Source of the DNA: Chitinophaga lutea
Lineage (GTDB): Bacteria > Bacteroidota > Bacteroidia > Chitinophagales > Chitinophagaceae
NCBI RefSeq assembly: GCF_003813775.1
Contig: NZ_RPDH01000002.1
Coordinates: forward strand, 2,108,001 to 2,172,000
DNA length: 64,000 bases
Reading direction: 5' to 3'
The notes beneath the pieces are model-generated. The model saw only the letters and a list, made by a program, of their open reading frames with translations, searched no databases and had not been told where the DNA came from. A program made the position numbers and the translations under genes. Below, one piece after another: positions 51,409 through 60,189 of the stretch. Numbering within the stretch: the first letter of the stretch is position 1; every line of letters starts with the position of its first letter.

Positions 51409-52344
51409 TTATTTCAGCGCTCCGATGTACTCTTTATAACGGTTATATAAATGTCCGGCCTGCAGGTAGGCAGATTGCGGGCTCATAAAATGTGAAAATT
51501 CGAATGTAATGGCTTTGTCGTATCCGGCAAGCCTTGCCGCTTCCAGCTTCAGGCGCAGCTTTTCGAATTTGATGGGCAGGAACTTGATGGGCATGTCGCG
51601 GTCGAACGACTCCGCATTCGTCCAGCATTGCATCCCGAACCTGTCGGCCATTCTTTTGTTCACCGCGAAAAACTCCGGCAGTTCGTGGTAATCGATGTGC
51701 CCATCCTGGAAGGCAACGGCATCCACCGCGCCGCGTACCCCATCGAATATTTCGCTCCATTCTCTTTCATGTTCCTGGATGGAAACGGCGTCTTCTTTGG
51801 TAAGACCGGCGGAAGCGGCCATCACGGCCTTTTTCCCGTCTATCCAGGGAGAGATGAAGGTGTGCAGGCCGTTGCTCACCCCCTTGCACTGGTTGCCCAG
51901 CGTGGAGAAAGCTTCCACCGCGCCTTTGGTACGACGGCTGATTTCCATGCTGAGGTACCAGCCTTTGAAACTTTTATAATGACCGTATTCTTTCCATACT
52001 TCGTCGATCACATAACGGTTGGCGTCTATTTCAGACTGCATGTTCCCTGTATCCCAATAATGCCCGCTGTCGTACAGCCCGAAGTAAAACTGCATGCCGT
52101 GTTTGTCCGCCAGTTCGAGGTACATCTTCACCAGGTCAACCGGTGGGGCGTAACAACCGAACTCTTTTTGCAGGTATGCGGAAGGATAAGTGATGAACCG
52201 GCGGTAACCGCTGCGGATCAGGATCACCGTATCGATGCCGACGGCTTTCATATAAGCGAAGTCCCTATCCCACTCTTCGCGGCCCCAGTTCTGGTGGGGA
52301 ATGTCGTGACTGATCTCGTCGAGGAAAGTGCCTGTGATTTTCAT
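51409..52344 (-). CDS. DUF4434-like (beta/alpha)8 protein
   Basis: 311 residues without signal peptide: MKITGTFLDEISHDIPHQNWGREEWDRDFAYMKAVGIDTVILI, then YFGLYDSGHYWD and FKGWYLSMEISRR. This matches my memory of DUF4434, a family of glycoside-hydrolase-like TIM barrels of unknown substrate, with Asp and Glu residues at strand ends. It lies 1 base from the SGNH gene upstream and about 30 bases before the epimerase gene, so it likely processes the sugar imported by this locus, in the cytoplasm. Confidence 0.75.
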   Translation of the reverse strand: MKITGTFLDEISHDIPHQNWGREEWDRDFAYMKAVGIDTVILIRSGYRRFITYPSAYLQKEFGCYAPPVDLVKMYLELADKHGMQFYFGLYDSGHYWDTGNMQSEIDANRYVIDEVWKEYGHYKSFKGWYLSMEISRRTKGAVEAFSTLGNQCKGVSNGLHTFISPWIDGKKAVMAASAGLTKEDAVSIQEHEREWSEIFDGVRGAVDAVAFQDGHIDYHELPEFFAVNKRMADRFGMQCWTNAESFDRDMPIKFLPIKFEKLRLKLEAARLAGYDKAITFEFSHFMSPQSAYLQAGHLYNRYKEYIGALK

Positions 52345-52345
52345 A

Positions 52346-53029
52346 CTACAATTGTTTTTGCTTTTTCAGCCAGTTCACCCAATCCACGTAGGCGACCGGT
52401 TCCAGGTGAATACCGTCTTTAGTGTATTCCGCTTTCAGTTCTCCTTTCTCGTCTGCAAACAGGGGGTGCAGGTTGAGATAGGTGAGGTTGAATTCCGTTG
52501 CAAGCGGCACAATGCCTTCATTGAGCGCCCTGATCTGGTCAGCCTTATTTTTCAGGTAGGCGTACGGCAATTTGACCTCGTTCATGGGCAGCACGCTTTG
52601 CACGATTATTTTCGTTTTGGGGAGGCCCTGCGTCAGTTTGGTGAGAATGCGGCGGTAGTTCTGCAGGATCACTTCCGTCGGCAGCCCCCGCCCGATGTCG
52701 TTGATGCCGATGAGCAGGAAAATCTTTTTCGGCTGTTGCTGTATCACTCCATCGAGGCGGGCCAGCAGGCCGAAGGTATTGTCCCCGCCGATGCCACGGT
52801 TGGCGATCTTTTTGCCGGGCAGCAGCTCATGCCACTCCCCTCTTTCGGTAATGCTGTTGCCCAGGAACAGGATGTCGGCGGGCTGGTGATTGAGCTGGTT
52901 GTACAGTTCCATCCTGCCTTCATAATACCAGTTGGCGTAACTGCTGTCTATTTTCGGGGCCGTTTGTGCCGAGGCGAAAGCCGGTATGGCGCAGGCGGCC
53001 AGTAATATCATCCGTTTCATCATAAACAT
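52346..53029 (-). CDS. SGNH/GDSL hydrolase (second copy)
   Basis: About 225 residues with a signal peptide (MKRMILLAACAIPAFASAQ). SGNH blocks: the nucleophile Ser in ILFLGNSITERGEW, Gly in NRGIGGDNTFG, Asn in LLIGINDIGRG, and the Asp-His pair in YTKDGIHLEP. It is likely a periplasmic carbohydrate O-acetylesterase or lipase-like enzyme. Start choice is ambiguous (ATG 53029, 53023 or 53020). It overlaps the upstream SGNH gene and is clearly its paralogue, from a tandem duplication. Confidence 0.88.
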   Translation of the reverse strand: MFMMKRMILLAACAIPAFASAQTAPKIDSSYANWYYEGRMELYNQLNHQPADILFLGNSITERGEWHELLPGKKIANRGIGGDNTFGLLARLDGVIQQQPKKIFLLIGINDIGRGLPTEVILQNYRRILTKLTQGLPKTKIIVQSVLPMNEVKLPYAYLKNKADQIRALNEGIVPLATEFNLTYLNLHPLFADEKGELKAEYTKDGIHLEPVAYVDWVNWLKKQKQL

Positions 53030-53691
53030 TTTTTACTGCGCAGGAGTTGAACCCATTGCGGATAGGAACTTACCTTCAGGTGCAAACCATCCGGCGTTTC
53101 TTTTCTCAGCAACTGTCCCTTGCTGTCGGCAAAGGCTTCGTGCAGATTGATGTACCCATACCTGTTGTCTTTGGCGATCTGTTCCAGTGCGTTATTGAGC
53201 AGCGCCACATTCGCGTTGGTCACTTTTTTGAACGCCTCGATAAGGATGGTGTCGTTCACGGGCAGCACGCTTTGCAGGTACACCTTCGTTTTGGGGGAAC
53301 CCTGTTTGATGATGCCAGCGATGCGTTTGTAATTATTGATGATCACGGGCACGGGCACCTCGCGTTTGAGGTCGTTCACGCCGATCAGCAGGAAGATCTT
53401 CGCCGGCTTTTGGGCCACGATCTCCGGCAGGCGGGCGATCACACCGAAGGAATTATCGCCGCTGATGCCACGGTTCTGCACGGGCAGGCCGGGCAGGATG
53501 TCGTTCCACTTGCCGGCTTCGGTGATACTGTTACCGAGGAATACGATGGCGCTTTTCTGCTTCGGCATTTTGGCGAACAGCGCCACCCTTTCTTTGTAAT
53601 GATTGTTATCGTAAGTGCTGTCTATCGCCTGCGCACCGGCGCCGAAACCGGTAGCGAGGAATAGTACGGCCATGGAAACCTGTTTTATCAT
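53020..53691 (-). CDS. SGNH/GDSL hydrolase (first copy)
   Basis: 223 residues with a signal peptide (MIKQVSMAVLFLATGFGAGAQ). The same blocks are present: IVFLGNSITEAGKW, NRGISGDNSFG, LLIGVNDLKRE and TPDGLHLKV. Likely a periplasmic deacylase on glycans. It starts inside the last codons of the symporter gene (4-base overlap) and its stop overlaps the start of its paralogue. Having two diverged copies suggests different acyl positions or substrates. Confidence 0.88.
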   Translation of the reverse strand: MIKQVSMAVLFLATGFGAGAQAIDSTYDNNHYKERVALFAKMPKQKSAIVFLGNSITEAGKWNDILPGLPVQNRGISGDNSFGVIARLPEIVAQKPAKIFLLIGVNDLKREVPVPVIINNYKRIAGIIKQGSPKTKVYLQSVLPVNDTILIEAFKKVTNANVALLNNALEQIAKDNRYGYINLHEAFADSKGQLLRKETPDGLHLKVSSYPQWVQLLRSKKCL

Positions 53692-55541
53692 GCTTGTTCC
53701 TGTTTATAGTTTTCGTCTGCTTTACCGAGGTGGTTCCACCAGTTTTTCTTCAACAGCCAGGTAGCGGCGATGAAGATGATCACCCAGCCGAGCATCTGGT
53801 AATTCTCCCGTATCATGAAGTAGATGGGTATCACTACCTGGGCCATTTGCCAGATGATACCGATCACGATGTTGAACATATCGCGTTTAAAATCCTTGTT
53901 CGGTTTGAAGCCCGGGTCTTCGGCCAGCACCTCTTTACGGATGGGCCCCCAGAAACCCCAGGGGTTCGTCTGTTTATAAAACGCTTTCACGGCCTCCCTG
54001 TTCACCAGCGGCGACATATACGTACCGATGATACAGCCCGCGAAGGAGAACAGGAGAATGAGCGGGAACACGTAGATGTCCACGATCTCGGGAAAGAGGA
54101 ACAGCTTGATGGTGGACCCGATGAGCCCGAACAGCATGCCGTAGAAATAACCGTAGCCGGTGAAGCGCCACCAGATCCATTTCAGGAAGTTGGCCGCGGC
54201 ATACCCGCCATACAGGGCGGACGTGATCCAGAGGGTGAGCTTGTTAAGCGAAGCGCCCATGAACCCGAACATGATCCCGATGAAGACGAGCACCACAGAC
54301 GAGATAATGCTCATGCGGATGTATTTCTCGTCGGTGCCATTGGGGTTCACGTATTTTTTGTAGATGTCGTTCACAATGTAGGCAGGGGCCGCATTCACGA
54401 ATGCGGAGAAGGTGCCCATGAAGGAAGCCAGCAGACCGGCCAGCAGCAGTCCCTTGAAACCGGCAGGCACAAATTTGGCGATGGCCAGCGGGGCGATCTT
54501 TTCAAAGTCGATCTGACCACCCTGCGCGCCCAGTTCCGTTTGCATGTACACCAGTGCCAGCACGGCAAAAGCGGCCACCATCAGGTACCGGGGGATGTAC
54601 ATCACCCAGATGGTGGTGAAGCTCATTTTAGCGGCATCGCCGGGGGTACGGGTTGAAAGCACTCTTTGCATGTCGTAGCTCGGCACCGGCCCGGCGATGG
54701 AAGCGAAGATGCCTTTGAAGAGCATCATCATCAGCAGGATGCCGAAAAGGCCGAAACCATCCGACGCGATCTTTTCATTCACAGCCGGGAATGGGGTGTT
54801 GGTCCAGTCGAGGCCCAGGTTCCAGCCGAACGACAGATCGCTCCAGCCCTGCGGGATAGCCGCGTGCACCTGGTCTGCCGTAACGGAGGTATAAGCGATG
54901 TACCCGATCACGAAGCAGGAGATGGTCATGATGATGAACTGCATCACTTCCGTGGCCACCACGCTGTACATACCGCCTTTGATGGTGTACAGGGTGGTCA
55001 TGGTGCAAAGCAGCAGCGCGTAGCTTCTTTCGGAGGAAAGATGGAAGCTGCCGATGTTCACGGCCAGATCCCACGGCAAAATGGAGGTACAGAATTTACC
55101 GATGCCTTCGAAAAAATAAGCGATGAACCCGATCACGCTCACGATCGCGAAAATAACGATGATGATGTGCGACAGGCGGGCGCCTTTCCCGTCGCCGAAG
55201 CGGAAGGTGATCCACTGCGCGCCGGTCATTACGTTCGAGCGCCGCATCCAGATGGCGAGGTACACGAATACGAACACCTGGTTCCACACCGGCCACAGCC
55301 AGGGAATGAAAGCGCTTTTCAGGCCGTAGATAAAAAGAATGCTCACCGTCCACATGGTGCCGGAAATGTCGAACATCCCGGACGCATTGCTCAGCCCCAG
55401 CATGTACCATTTCATTTTGTTGCCGCCGAGGAAATAACTCTGCAGATCCTTCGAGGCTTTCCGGGCGATGTAGAAGCCCAGGAATAAAATGGCGATAATA
55501 TACCCGATAATTATCCCGATGTCGAGAACGCTTAATGACAT
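53688..55541 (-). CDS. Sodium:solute symporter (SSS family)
   Basis: 617-residue inner-membrane symporter with about 14 membrane segments. It opens MSLSVLDIGIIIGYIIAILFLGFYIARK and contains the SSS signatures YFLGGNKMKWYMLGLSNASGMFDISGT and GFKGLLLAGLLASFMGTFSAFVNAAPAYIVND. It probably imports the sugar or sialic-acid-like product released by the locus. It lies 10 bases after the acyltransferase gene and overlaps the SGNH gene by 4. Confidence 0.92.
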   Translation of the reverse strand: MSLSVLDIGIIIGYIIAILFLGFYIARKASKDLQSYFLGGNKMKWYMLGLSNASGMFDISGTMWTVSILFIYGLKSAFIPWLWPVWNQVFVFVYLAIWMRRSNVMTGAQWITFRFGDGKGARLSHIIIVIFAIVSVIGFIAYFFEGIGKFCTSILPWDLAVNIGSFHLSSERSYALLLCTMTTLYTIKGGMYSVVATEVMQFIIMTISCFVIGYIAYTSVTADQVHAAIPQGWSDLSFGWNLGLDWTNTPFPAVNEKIASDGFGLFGILLMMMLFKGIFASIAGPVPSYDMQRVLSTRTPGDAAKMSFTTIWVMYIPRYLMVAAFAVLALVYMQTELGAQGGQIDFEKIAPLAIAKFVPAGFKGLLLAGLLASFMGTFSAFVNAAPAYIVNDIYKKYVNPNGTDEKYIRMSIISSVVLVFIGIMFGFMGASLNKLTLWITSALYGGYAAANFLKWIWWRFTGYGYFYGMLFGLIGSTIKLFLFPEIVDIYVFPLILLFSFAGCIIGTYMSPLVNREAVKAFYKQTNPWGFWGPIRKEVLAEDPGFKPNKDFKRDMFNIVIGIIWQMAQVVIPIYFMIRENYQMLGWVIIFIAATWLLKKNWWNHLGKADENYKQEQA

Positions 55542-55551
55542 TTATATTTTT

Positions 55552-56895
55552 TTATGTTTTCCAAAACCATTTCCTGCTCACGAAAAATATAGTGATGAGG
55601 GACACTATGCCCGTAAATAACAACCCTCTTAATACGCCGAGCCACACATTGTTTTCCATCGCACTGAACAGCCGGATGGCGCCGGTCAGGTGCAATACCG
55701 GCAGCAGCAGGAGGTTACCCGCCACATATGCTACCATGGGGTTCCGGCCGTTTTTCGCGAGCCAGCCGATGAGGCGCGAGGCGTAGCCATAAAATTCCAG
55801 CACACAAAAACCGAGGATGACCAGGAAGGCGAGCCCCGCCGTTACAAAGTAATAACTATAGGTGGAAGGGTCTTTTTTAATCCCGCCTTCCGTACAATCG
55901 AGAAAAAGTCCAAGCCAAAGCAGGTAAATGCCGGCCTGCAGGTAATTTTTCCAGGGTAGTACGGCCACCTTCATGTTACGGCACAACACCAGCATCACAG
56001 TGCCCGTTGCCACGGAAAGGCCCAGGTTCAGCACCAGCTGCCGGTTGAATAAAAATATCACGTTCACCAAAACCAGCGTTAAGGTGCCTGCCGCTATCAG
56101 CAACCAGTTACGCCTGTCGGCGCCGGCCGGTTGCGCAACCGGCTGCTGCAGCCACTCTCCGGCAAAGGTACCGGGAATGATGATAAACAGGTATTTGAGA
56201 TAATAGAACTTATACGCCCATGGGAGCGGCGACCAGTTGAACACTGCCTCGGCCCACGAGCCGGGTGTTTGCCCTGCGATCAGTACGGCCGCAACAAAAG
56301 GCAGCACGCCTAAACGCCAAAGCGGCTTCTGGCGGGTGAGGTACCAGATCACGGTGCCGAAAAGGGCCATGTTGGCCAGTACTACGATGATGATATCGCT
56401 TTTATACACATCGGCATGCCGGTATACCAGAAAGCCGATAGCGGCGGTATACGCCAGCAGTTTCGGCCAGATCTGCTTCATCCGCACGAACATGAAACAA
56501 AGCACCCCGAAGCAGGCGATGGAAATCAGGTGCTCTTTGGCCGTAGCCGGTTTGGCCTGTACCCATGCCCTTGCATGCAGGGTAAAAACGGCAAACAGCA
56601 TCAGCAGGCCGAAGCGCTGCATCACCTGCCAGAGCAGGCGCGGGGGCGGTACGTGTTCCCGGATTTTCCGTTGCAGCGCCAGGGGAATAGCAGCCCCCAT
56701 GCTGAAAAGGAAAAACGGAAATACCAGGTCTACCCACGTAATGCCGGGCAAAGCCGGGTTAAAACCGTGAGACGGCGGTGGTGTTTGCGCATGATACATC
56801 CAGCCGGGCAAAATGCCGAAAGCAATGCTGCTAGACAGCACCATCGCCAGAATGGCAAAGCCGCGGAGCGCATCCAGACTGTTACTGCGGTTCAT
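55552..56895 (-). CDS. DUF5009/HGSNAT-like membrane acyltransferase
   Basis: 447 residues from ATG 56895, beginning MNRSNSLDALRGFAILAMVLSSSIAFG, with ten or more membrane segments. The start RSNSLDALRGF, the segment HGFNPALPGITWVDLVFPFFLFSMGAAIPLAL and the histidine placement match the DUF5009 family, related to heparan-alpha-glucosaminide N-acetyltransferase. Such proteins may carry acetyl groups across the membrane onto amino sugars. The frame extends to 56964 without conserved sequence, and hairpins lie there. It stands between the glycosylhydrolase and symporter genes. Confidence 0.85.
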   Translation of the reverse strand: MNRSNSLDALRGFAILAMVLSSSIAFGILPGWMYHAQTPPPSHGFNPALPGITWVDLVFPFFLFSMGAAIPLALQRKIREHVPPPRLLWQVMQRFGLLMLFAVFTLHARAWVQAKPATAKEHLISIACFGVLCFMFVRMKQIWPKLLAYTAAIGFLVYRHADVYKSDIIIVVLANMALFGTVIWYLTRQKPLWRLGVLPFVAAVLIAGQTPGSWAEAVFNWSPLPWAYKFYYLKYLFIIIPGTFAGEWLQQPVAQPAGADRRNWLLIAAGTLTLVLVNVIFLFNRQLVLNLGLSVATGTVMLVLCRNMKVAVLPWKNYLQAGIYLLWLGLFLDCTEGGIKKDPSTYSYYFVTAGLAFLVILGFCVLEFYGYASRLIGWLAKNGRNPMVAYVAGNLLLLPVLHLTGAIRLFSAMENNVWLGVLRGLLFTGIVSLITIFFVSRKWFWKT

Positions 56896-56913
56896 GTTTG
56901 TTTTTTCAAATGA

Positions 56914-56999
56914 GGGGCCGGCTTCCGCCGGCCCCGGATAATACCACTCTGCTGTTTCGTTCACTCAATCTGATGGGCTGTGCATTTGCGTGCACAGCC
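56914..56999 (-). terminator. Two back-to-back hairpins inside the carbohydrate locus
   Basis: GGGGCCGGC (56914-56922) pairs perfectly with 56927-56935 over a 4-base loop, and GGCTGTGCA (56976-56984) with 56991-56999 over a 6-base loop. They fill the 117-base gap after the glycosylhydrolase stop. They lack long T runs, so they may be mRNA-stability or partial-termination elements. Confidence 0.55.
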
Positions 57000-57012
57000 G
57001 TTTATGGCTCCG

Positions 57013-58416
57013 TTATTGGTTGCTTAACCCGTTCTTTACGGCGTCCCACAGCGGTTGTTTCAGCCGGTTGTACTGCGGCGCGTAAATATGCACCACGTCA
57101 AACAGCATCACCCCGCCGCTGGCCTTGCCCAGGATGTATTTGATGGCTTTGGTGATTTCGCCCTGGTCTTTCCAGTCCACGTTCCCCATATCGATGCTGC
57201 CGTATAAAGGCATCTTGTTTTTCGTGATGTACATCCCGCCGTTCAGTGACCCTTCCACACTCCACCAATGGTATTTCAGGTGGGCGGTAGCCGGGTTGTC
57301 GGCGAGGCGGATCTGCGTGAAGTAGTTCCCCGTCATCAGCAGGTCGAGCTGCTCCGCGTAGCCGGTTTCGCCGTACTTGGGATAAGCCCAGTCGAAGCGT
57401 ACTTCCTGGTCGTTGAAAGGATCATATTCCTTGCTGGCCCAGTTTACGCCTACCTGGTAATAAGTGGTATACCAGGCGCCCACGTAGGTACCGAATTTCA
57501 TATCGGGGCGGGCGGCTTTCACCGTTTCGCGCGCTTTGATGAAGAACTGCTGGATAACGCTGCAGCGGTACATGAGCCATTTGTTGTAGTACTTACCCGT
57601 GGTGGCCGGCAGCGTCTGGCCGGAGCTGGTACGCCAGGTGGCCACAATGTCGGTTGGGAACTTCATGTTCTTCGCCGTATTGTCCTGGAACTTGTCTTCC
57701 AGGTATTTGATGAACTCCGTTTTGGAGAAATCCGAGAAGTCGGCGTCGATATCGGTGTAGCGGCAATAGTCAAGAATAAGCCCGTCGAATGCATATTTGG
57801 TGGCGATCTCCTTGATGATATTCAGCGCGCGCGTTTGTACGGCCGGCTGTGCCGGGTTCACAAAAGCATTGCGGCCGGTGGAGCTCACTTTCACGCGTTC
57901 GCCGTTCACGTTGCATACGATGGACTCGTACTGCGCCATGGCCGGGTCGTCGAACACGGTGCCCATCCTGCGATTACCGTCGCCTTCCACCATGGTCACG
58001 ATGGAGGCATACACCTTAAAGCCGCGCTTGCGGGCTTCCTGGAGCATAAAACCAACGTAATCCACACCGGCTGGGATGGTTTTTCCGTCGAGTGAGGTGA
58101 TCTGTTTGGCGATGGCGCTGGGATACATCGTGTACCCGCTGCTGCCCTTCACATCCACCACCAGGCCGTTTACACCTACGATCTTCAGGGTGTCGAGCAC
58201 CTTTTTCAGTTCGGCGGTATCGGCGAGGCGGCCGTAGGTGCCGAACACATTGGAGCGAGCGTCTACCCAGGCAATCACGTCGCGCTTAGGCGTTGGCGTG
58301 GTATCGTTGCCGCCGGTATTCCCCGGCGGCTTTGATGGTGTATCTTTTTTACAGGCCGTGGCGGCTGTGAGCATTACAGCCAGCAGGGCGCATATGGGGG
58401 AAAAACTGTGTTTCAT
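57013..58416 (-). CDS. Family-10-like glycosylhydrolase lipoprotein (DUF4015/GHL10-type)
   Basis: 467 residues: a lipoprotein signal (LLAVMLTAATACKKDTPS), a proline/threonine-rich linker and a TIM barrel of about 400 residues with VNGLVVDVKGSSGYTMYPS, YAFDGLILDYCRYTDI (the Asp at the end of strand 4) and RPDMKFGTYVGAWY. This resembles the putative glycosylhydrolase families related to GHL10 and alpha-amylase-like barrels. The substrate is unknown. It is probably surface-exposed and works with the SusC/SusD pair. Confidence 0.8.
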   Translation of the reverse strand: MKHSFSPICALLAVMLTAATACKKDTPSKPPGNTGGNDTTPTPKRDVIAWVDARSNVFGTYGRLADTAELKKVLDTLKIVGVNGLVVDVKGSSGYTMYPSAIAKQITSLDGKTIPAGVDYVGFMLQEARKRGFKVYASIVTMVEGDGNRRMGTVFDDPAMAQYESIVCNVNGERVKVSSTGRNAFVNPAQPAVQTRALNIIKEIATKYAFDGLILDYCRYTDIDADFSDFSKTEFIKYLEDKFQDNTAKNMKFPTDIVATWRTSSGQTLPATTGKYYNKWLMYRCSVIQQFFIKARETVKAARPDMKFGTYVGAWYTTYYQVGVNWASKEYDPFNDQEVRFDWAYPKYGETGYAEQLDLLMTGNYFTQIRLADNPATAHLKYHWWSVEGSLNGGMYITKNKMPLYGSIDMGNVDWKDQGEITKAIKYILGKASGGVMLFDVVHIYAPQYNRLKQPLWDAVKNGLSNQ

Positions 58417-58430
58417 GTTAAAGGGTTTTA

Positions 58431-60107
58431 TCAGGGTGCGTAAACTGTGAATTCGTGAGCCCTTACACCACCGTTGGTGAGCAGGTAATAAATCTGCATC
58501 CGCTGGTTGTTGTCCGAAAACCCAACGGCTACATCGCCGGTACCGTTGCCGTTATCCGGCGCGGTGAGCTGTTCGGAGTTGAACACGTTGAAGTTTTTGA
58601 ACGACGGGTCGGCGAACGGCGTACCGATCTTGGAAGGATTGGTGACGTCGAAAACAGACAGGTGTACTTTGTTCAGGCTGTACGTTTCCACATATTTCAG
58701 GATGGCGAGATAATTGGCATTGTTGAAATTCACCACCGCCGTAGGCATGTGGAAAATACCGCTGATGGCCGGGTCGTTGGCAAAGGCGGCGATGCGCTGG
58801 TGCGATGTGCCGTTGATCAGCGCAATGTCGAACTGGTAGTTGATCCAGTAGTTGGCATTGGGCTCGGCAGACACCGGCTGCGCCTCGGCATAGAAACCAA
58901 AGTTGGCGGCGCCGTTGGCCAATGAAGGGAAGTTGATCACCTCGGGCACCTGGCTTACCACGGCGCCATTGCTCACCCTCCATTTGTAAATGATGTTGGA
59001 CACGCCGGCGGGCGCCATGATCACGGCATTCCCGTCGAGGTTGCCGTAGATGTTCACCCTTCTGCCCACACCACCGTCGCCGGGGATGGCGGCCGGGTTG
59101 TTGTTGGTCCACTCGATGAGTTTCACCGGAGCGGCATCCATCGGGTTTTTGTATTTGTGCAGGATGAACTTCGCATTCTTAGGCGCCCAGGATGCGCCGA
59201 GCAGGTTGCCGGCATCGTCGCCGATCATCTGGAACGACAGCTGGGAACCCAGCGGGTTCACCATCTCCCGCACATACGCACCGGTGAAACGGTTGTACAC
59301 GCTGTATTTGGATGGATTGGTTCTGCGGGTGATCACCAGGTAATCGCCGCTCACCGCGAGGCAGATTTCATTGTTCGCACTGAAGTTCAGTTCCGTAGCC
59401 GATTTACTCCAGAGCTTGCGGTTGATGCCGAAGCCGTAGGCCAGCTTCACCGGCTCCGCGGTTTTCAGCGTATAGGTTTTCGCCACACCGTCTTTGCCCG
59501 TCAGCACAAAAGGCGCCGGCTGGGCCATATTCACGGGGCCATCCTGCGGGATGGAGGCAGCGGTATGTTTGTTGATCACATAGCTGATTTTCGCGTCGTT
59601 CATCACCGTGCCGGGCATCACATAAAACAGCACTTCACCCGTTTCCTGCACCACCCCGTCTATTTCCTGCGTGGCGCCATCGGCGTCCCTGAAGGTCACT
59701 TTAATGCTTTCGATGGTGGTGTTGCCCACTTTTTTTCCCATCACCACATAGTCTTTCTTCTCGCCCGTACCGGCCAGCACGGTAAACCGGAAAGGCTGCC
59801 TGAGATCGGTAAATCCGCCGAGGGCCGGTGTGATTTTGGCGTCCGAAGGAATGGAACCGCGGAGGATAATCCGGCTCAGGTCCGTTTCGTCGTCGGAGTC
59901 TTCCGGGAAATAATACGGGATATCGAAATAGACGGTATCGTTGCTGATGCGGGGATTGAACAGCCTTTTCCCGCCGTTGCCTTCGTTGGTGGCGAAGATG
60001 TCTGCCAGCAGGTTCTGCGGGTTCCGTTTGATCTCGTCGGCTTTGCGGCAGGATGCCAGCATGGCGCCTGCAGCCAGGGATACTATGATAAAGGAATTAC
60101 GTTTCAT
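58431..60107 (-). CDS. DUF5018 family surface lipoprotein
   Basis: 558 residues with a lipoprotein signal (LAAGAMLASCRKADE). The N-terminal part holds beta-sandwich repeats of the DUF5018 type (about 55-210); the C-terminal half has repeated strands like a propeller (YLVITRRTNPSKYSVYNRFTGAYVREM, then VNFNNANYLAILKYVETY). It occupies the place of a SusE/F-like surface glycan-binding protein directly after SusD. No catalytic motif is seen. Confidence 0.78.
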   Translation of the reverse strand: MKRNSFIIVSLAAGAMLASCRKADEIKRNPQNLLADIFATNEGNGGKRLFNPRISNDTVYFDIPYYFPEDSDDETDLSRIILRGSIPSDAKITPALGGFTDLRQPFRFTVLAGTGEKKDYVVMGKKVGNTTIESIKVTFRDADGATQEIDGVVQETGEVLFYVMPGTVMNDAKISYVINKHTAASIPQDGPVNMAQPAPFVLTGKDGVAKTYTLKTAEPVKLAYGFGINRKLWSKSATELNFSANNEICLAVSGDYLVITRRTNPSKYSVYNRFTGAYVREMVNPLGSQLSFQMIGDDAGNLLGASWAPKNAKFILHKYKNPMDAAPVKLIEWTNNNPAAIPGDGGVGRRVNIYGNLDGNAVIMAPAGVSNIIYKWRVSNGAVVSQVPEVINFPSLANGAANFGFYAEAQPVSAEPNANYWINYQFDIALINGTSHQRIAAFANDPAISGIFHMPTAVVNFNNANYLAILKYVETYSLNKVHLSVFDVTNPSKIGTPFADPSFKNFNVFNSEQLTAPDNGNGTGDVAVGFSDNNQRMQIYYLLTNGGVRAHEFTVYAP

Positions 60108-60189
60108 CCGAAAAAAATTTTGATTTTATCCGCCGGATGGAGCCGTGCATCTGCAGCGGCTTCATGAAGCTGATTTTTATGAATACAGA

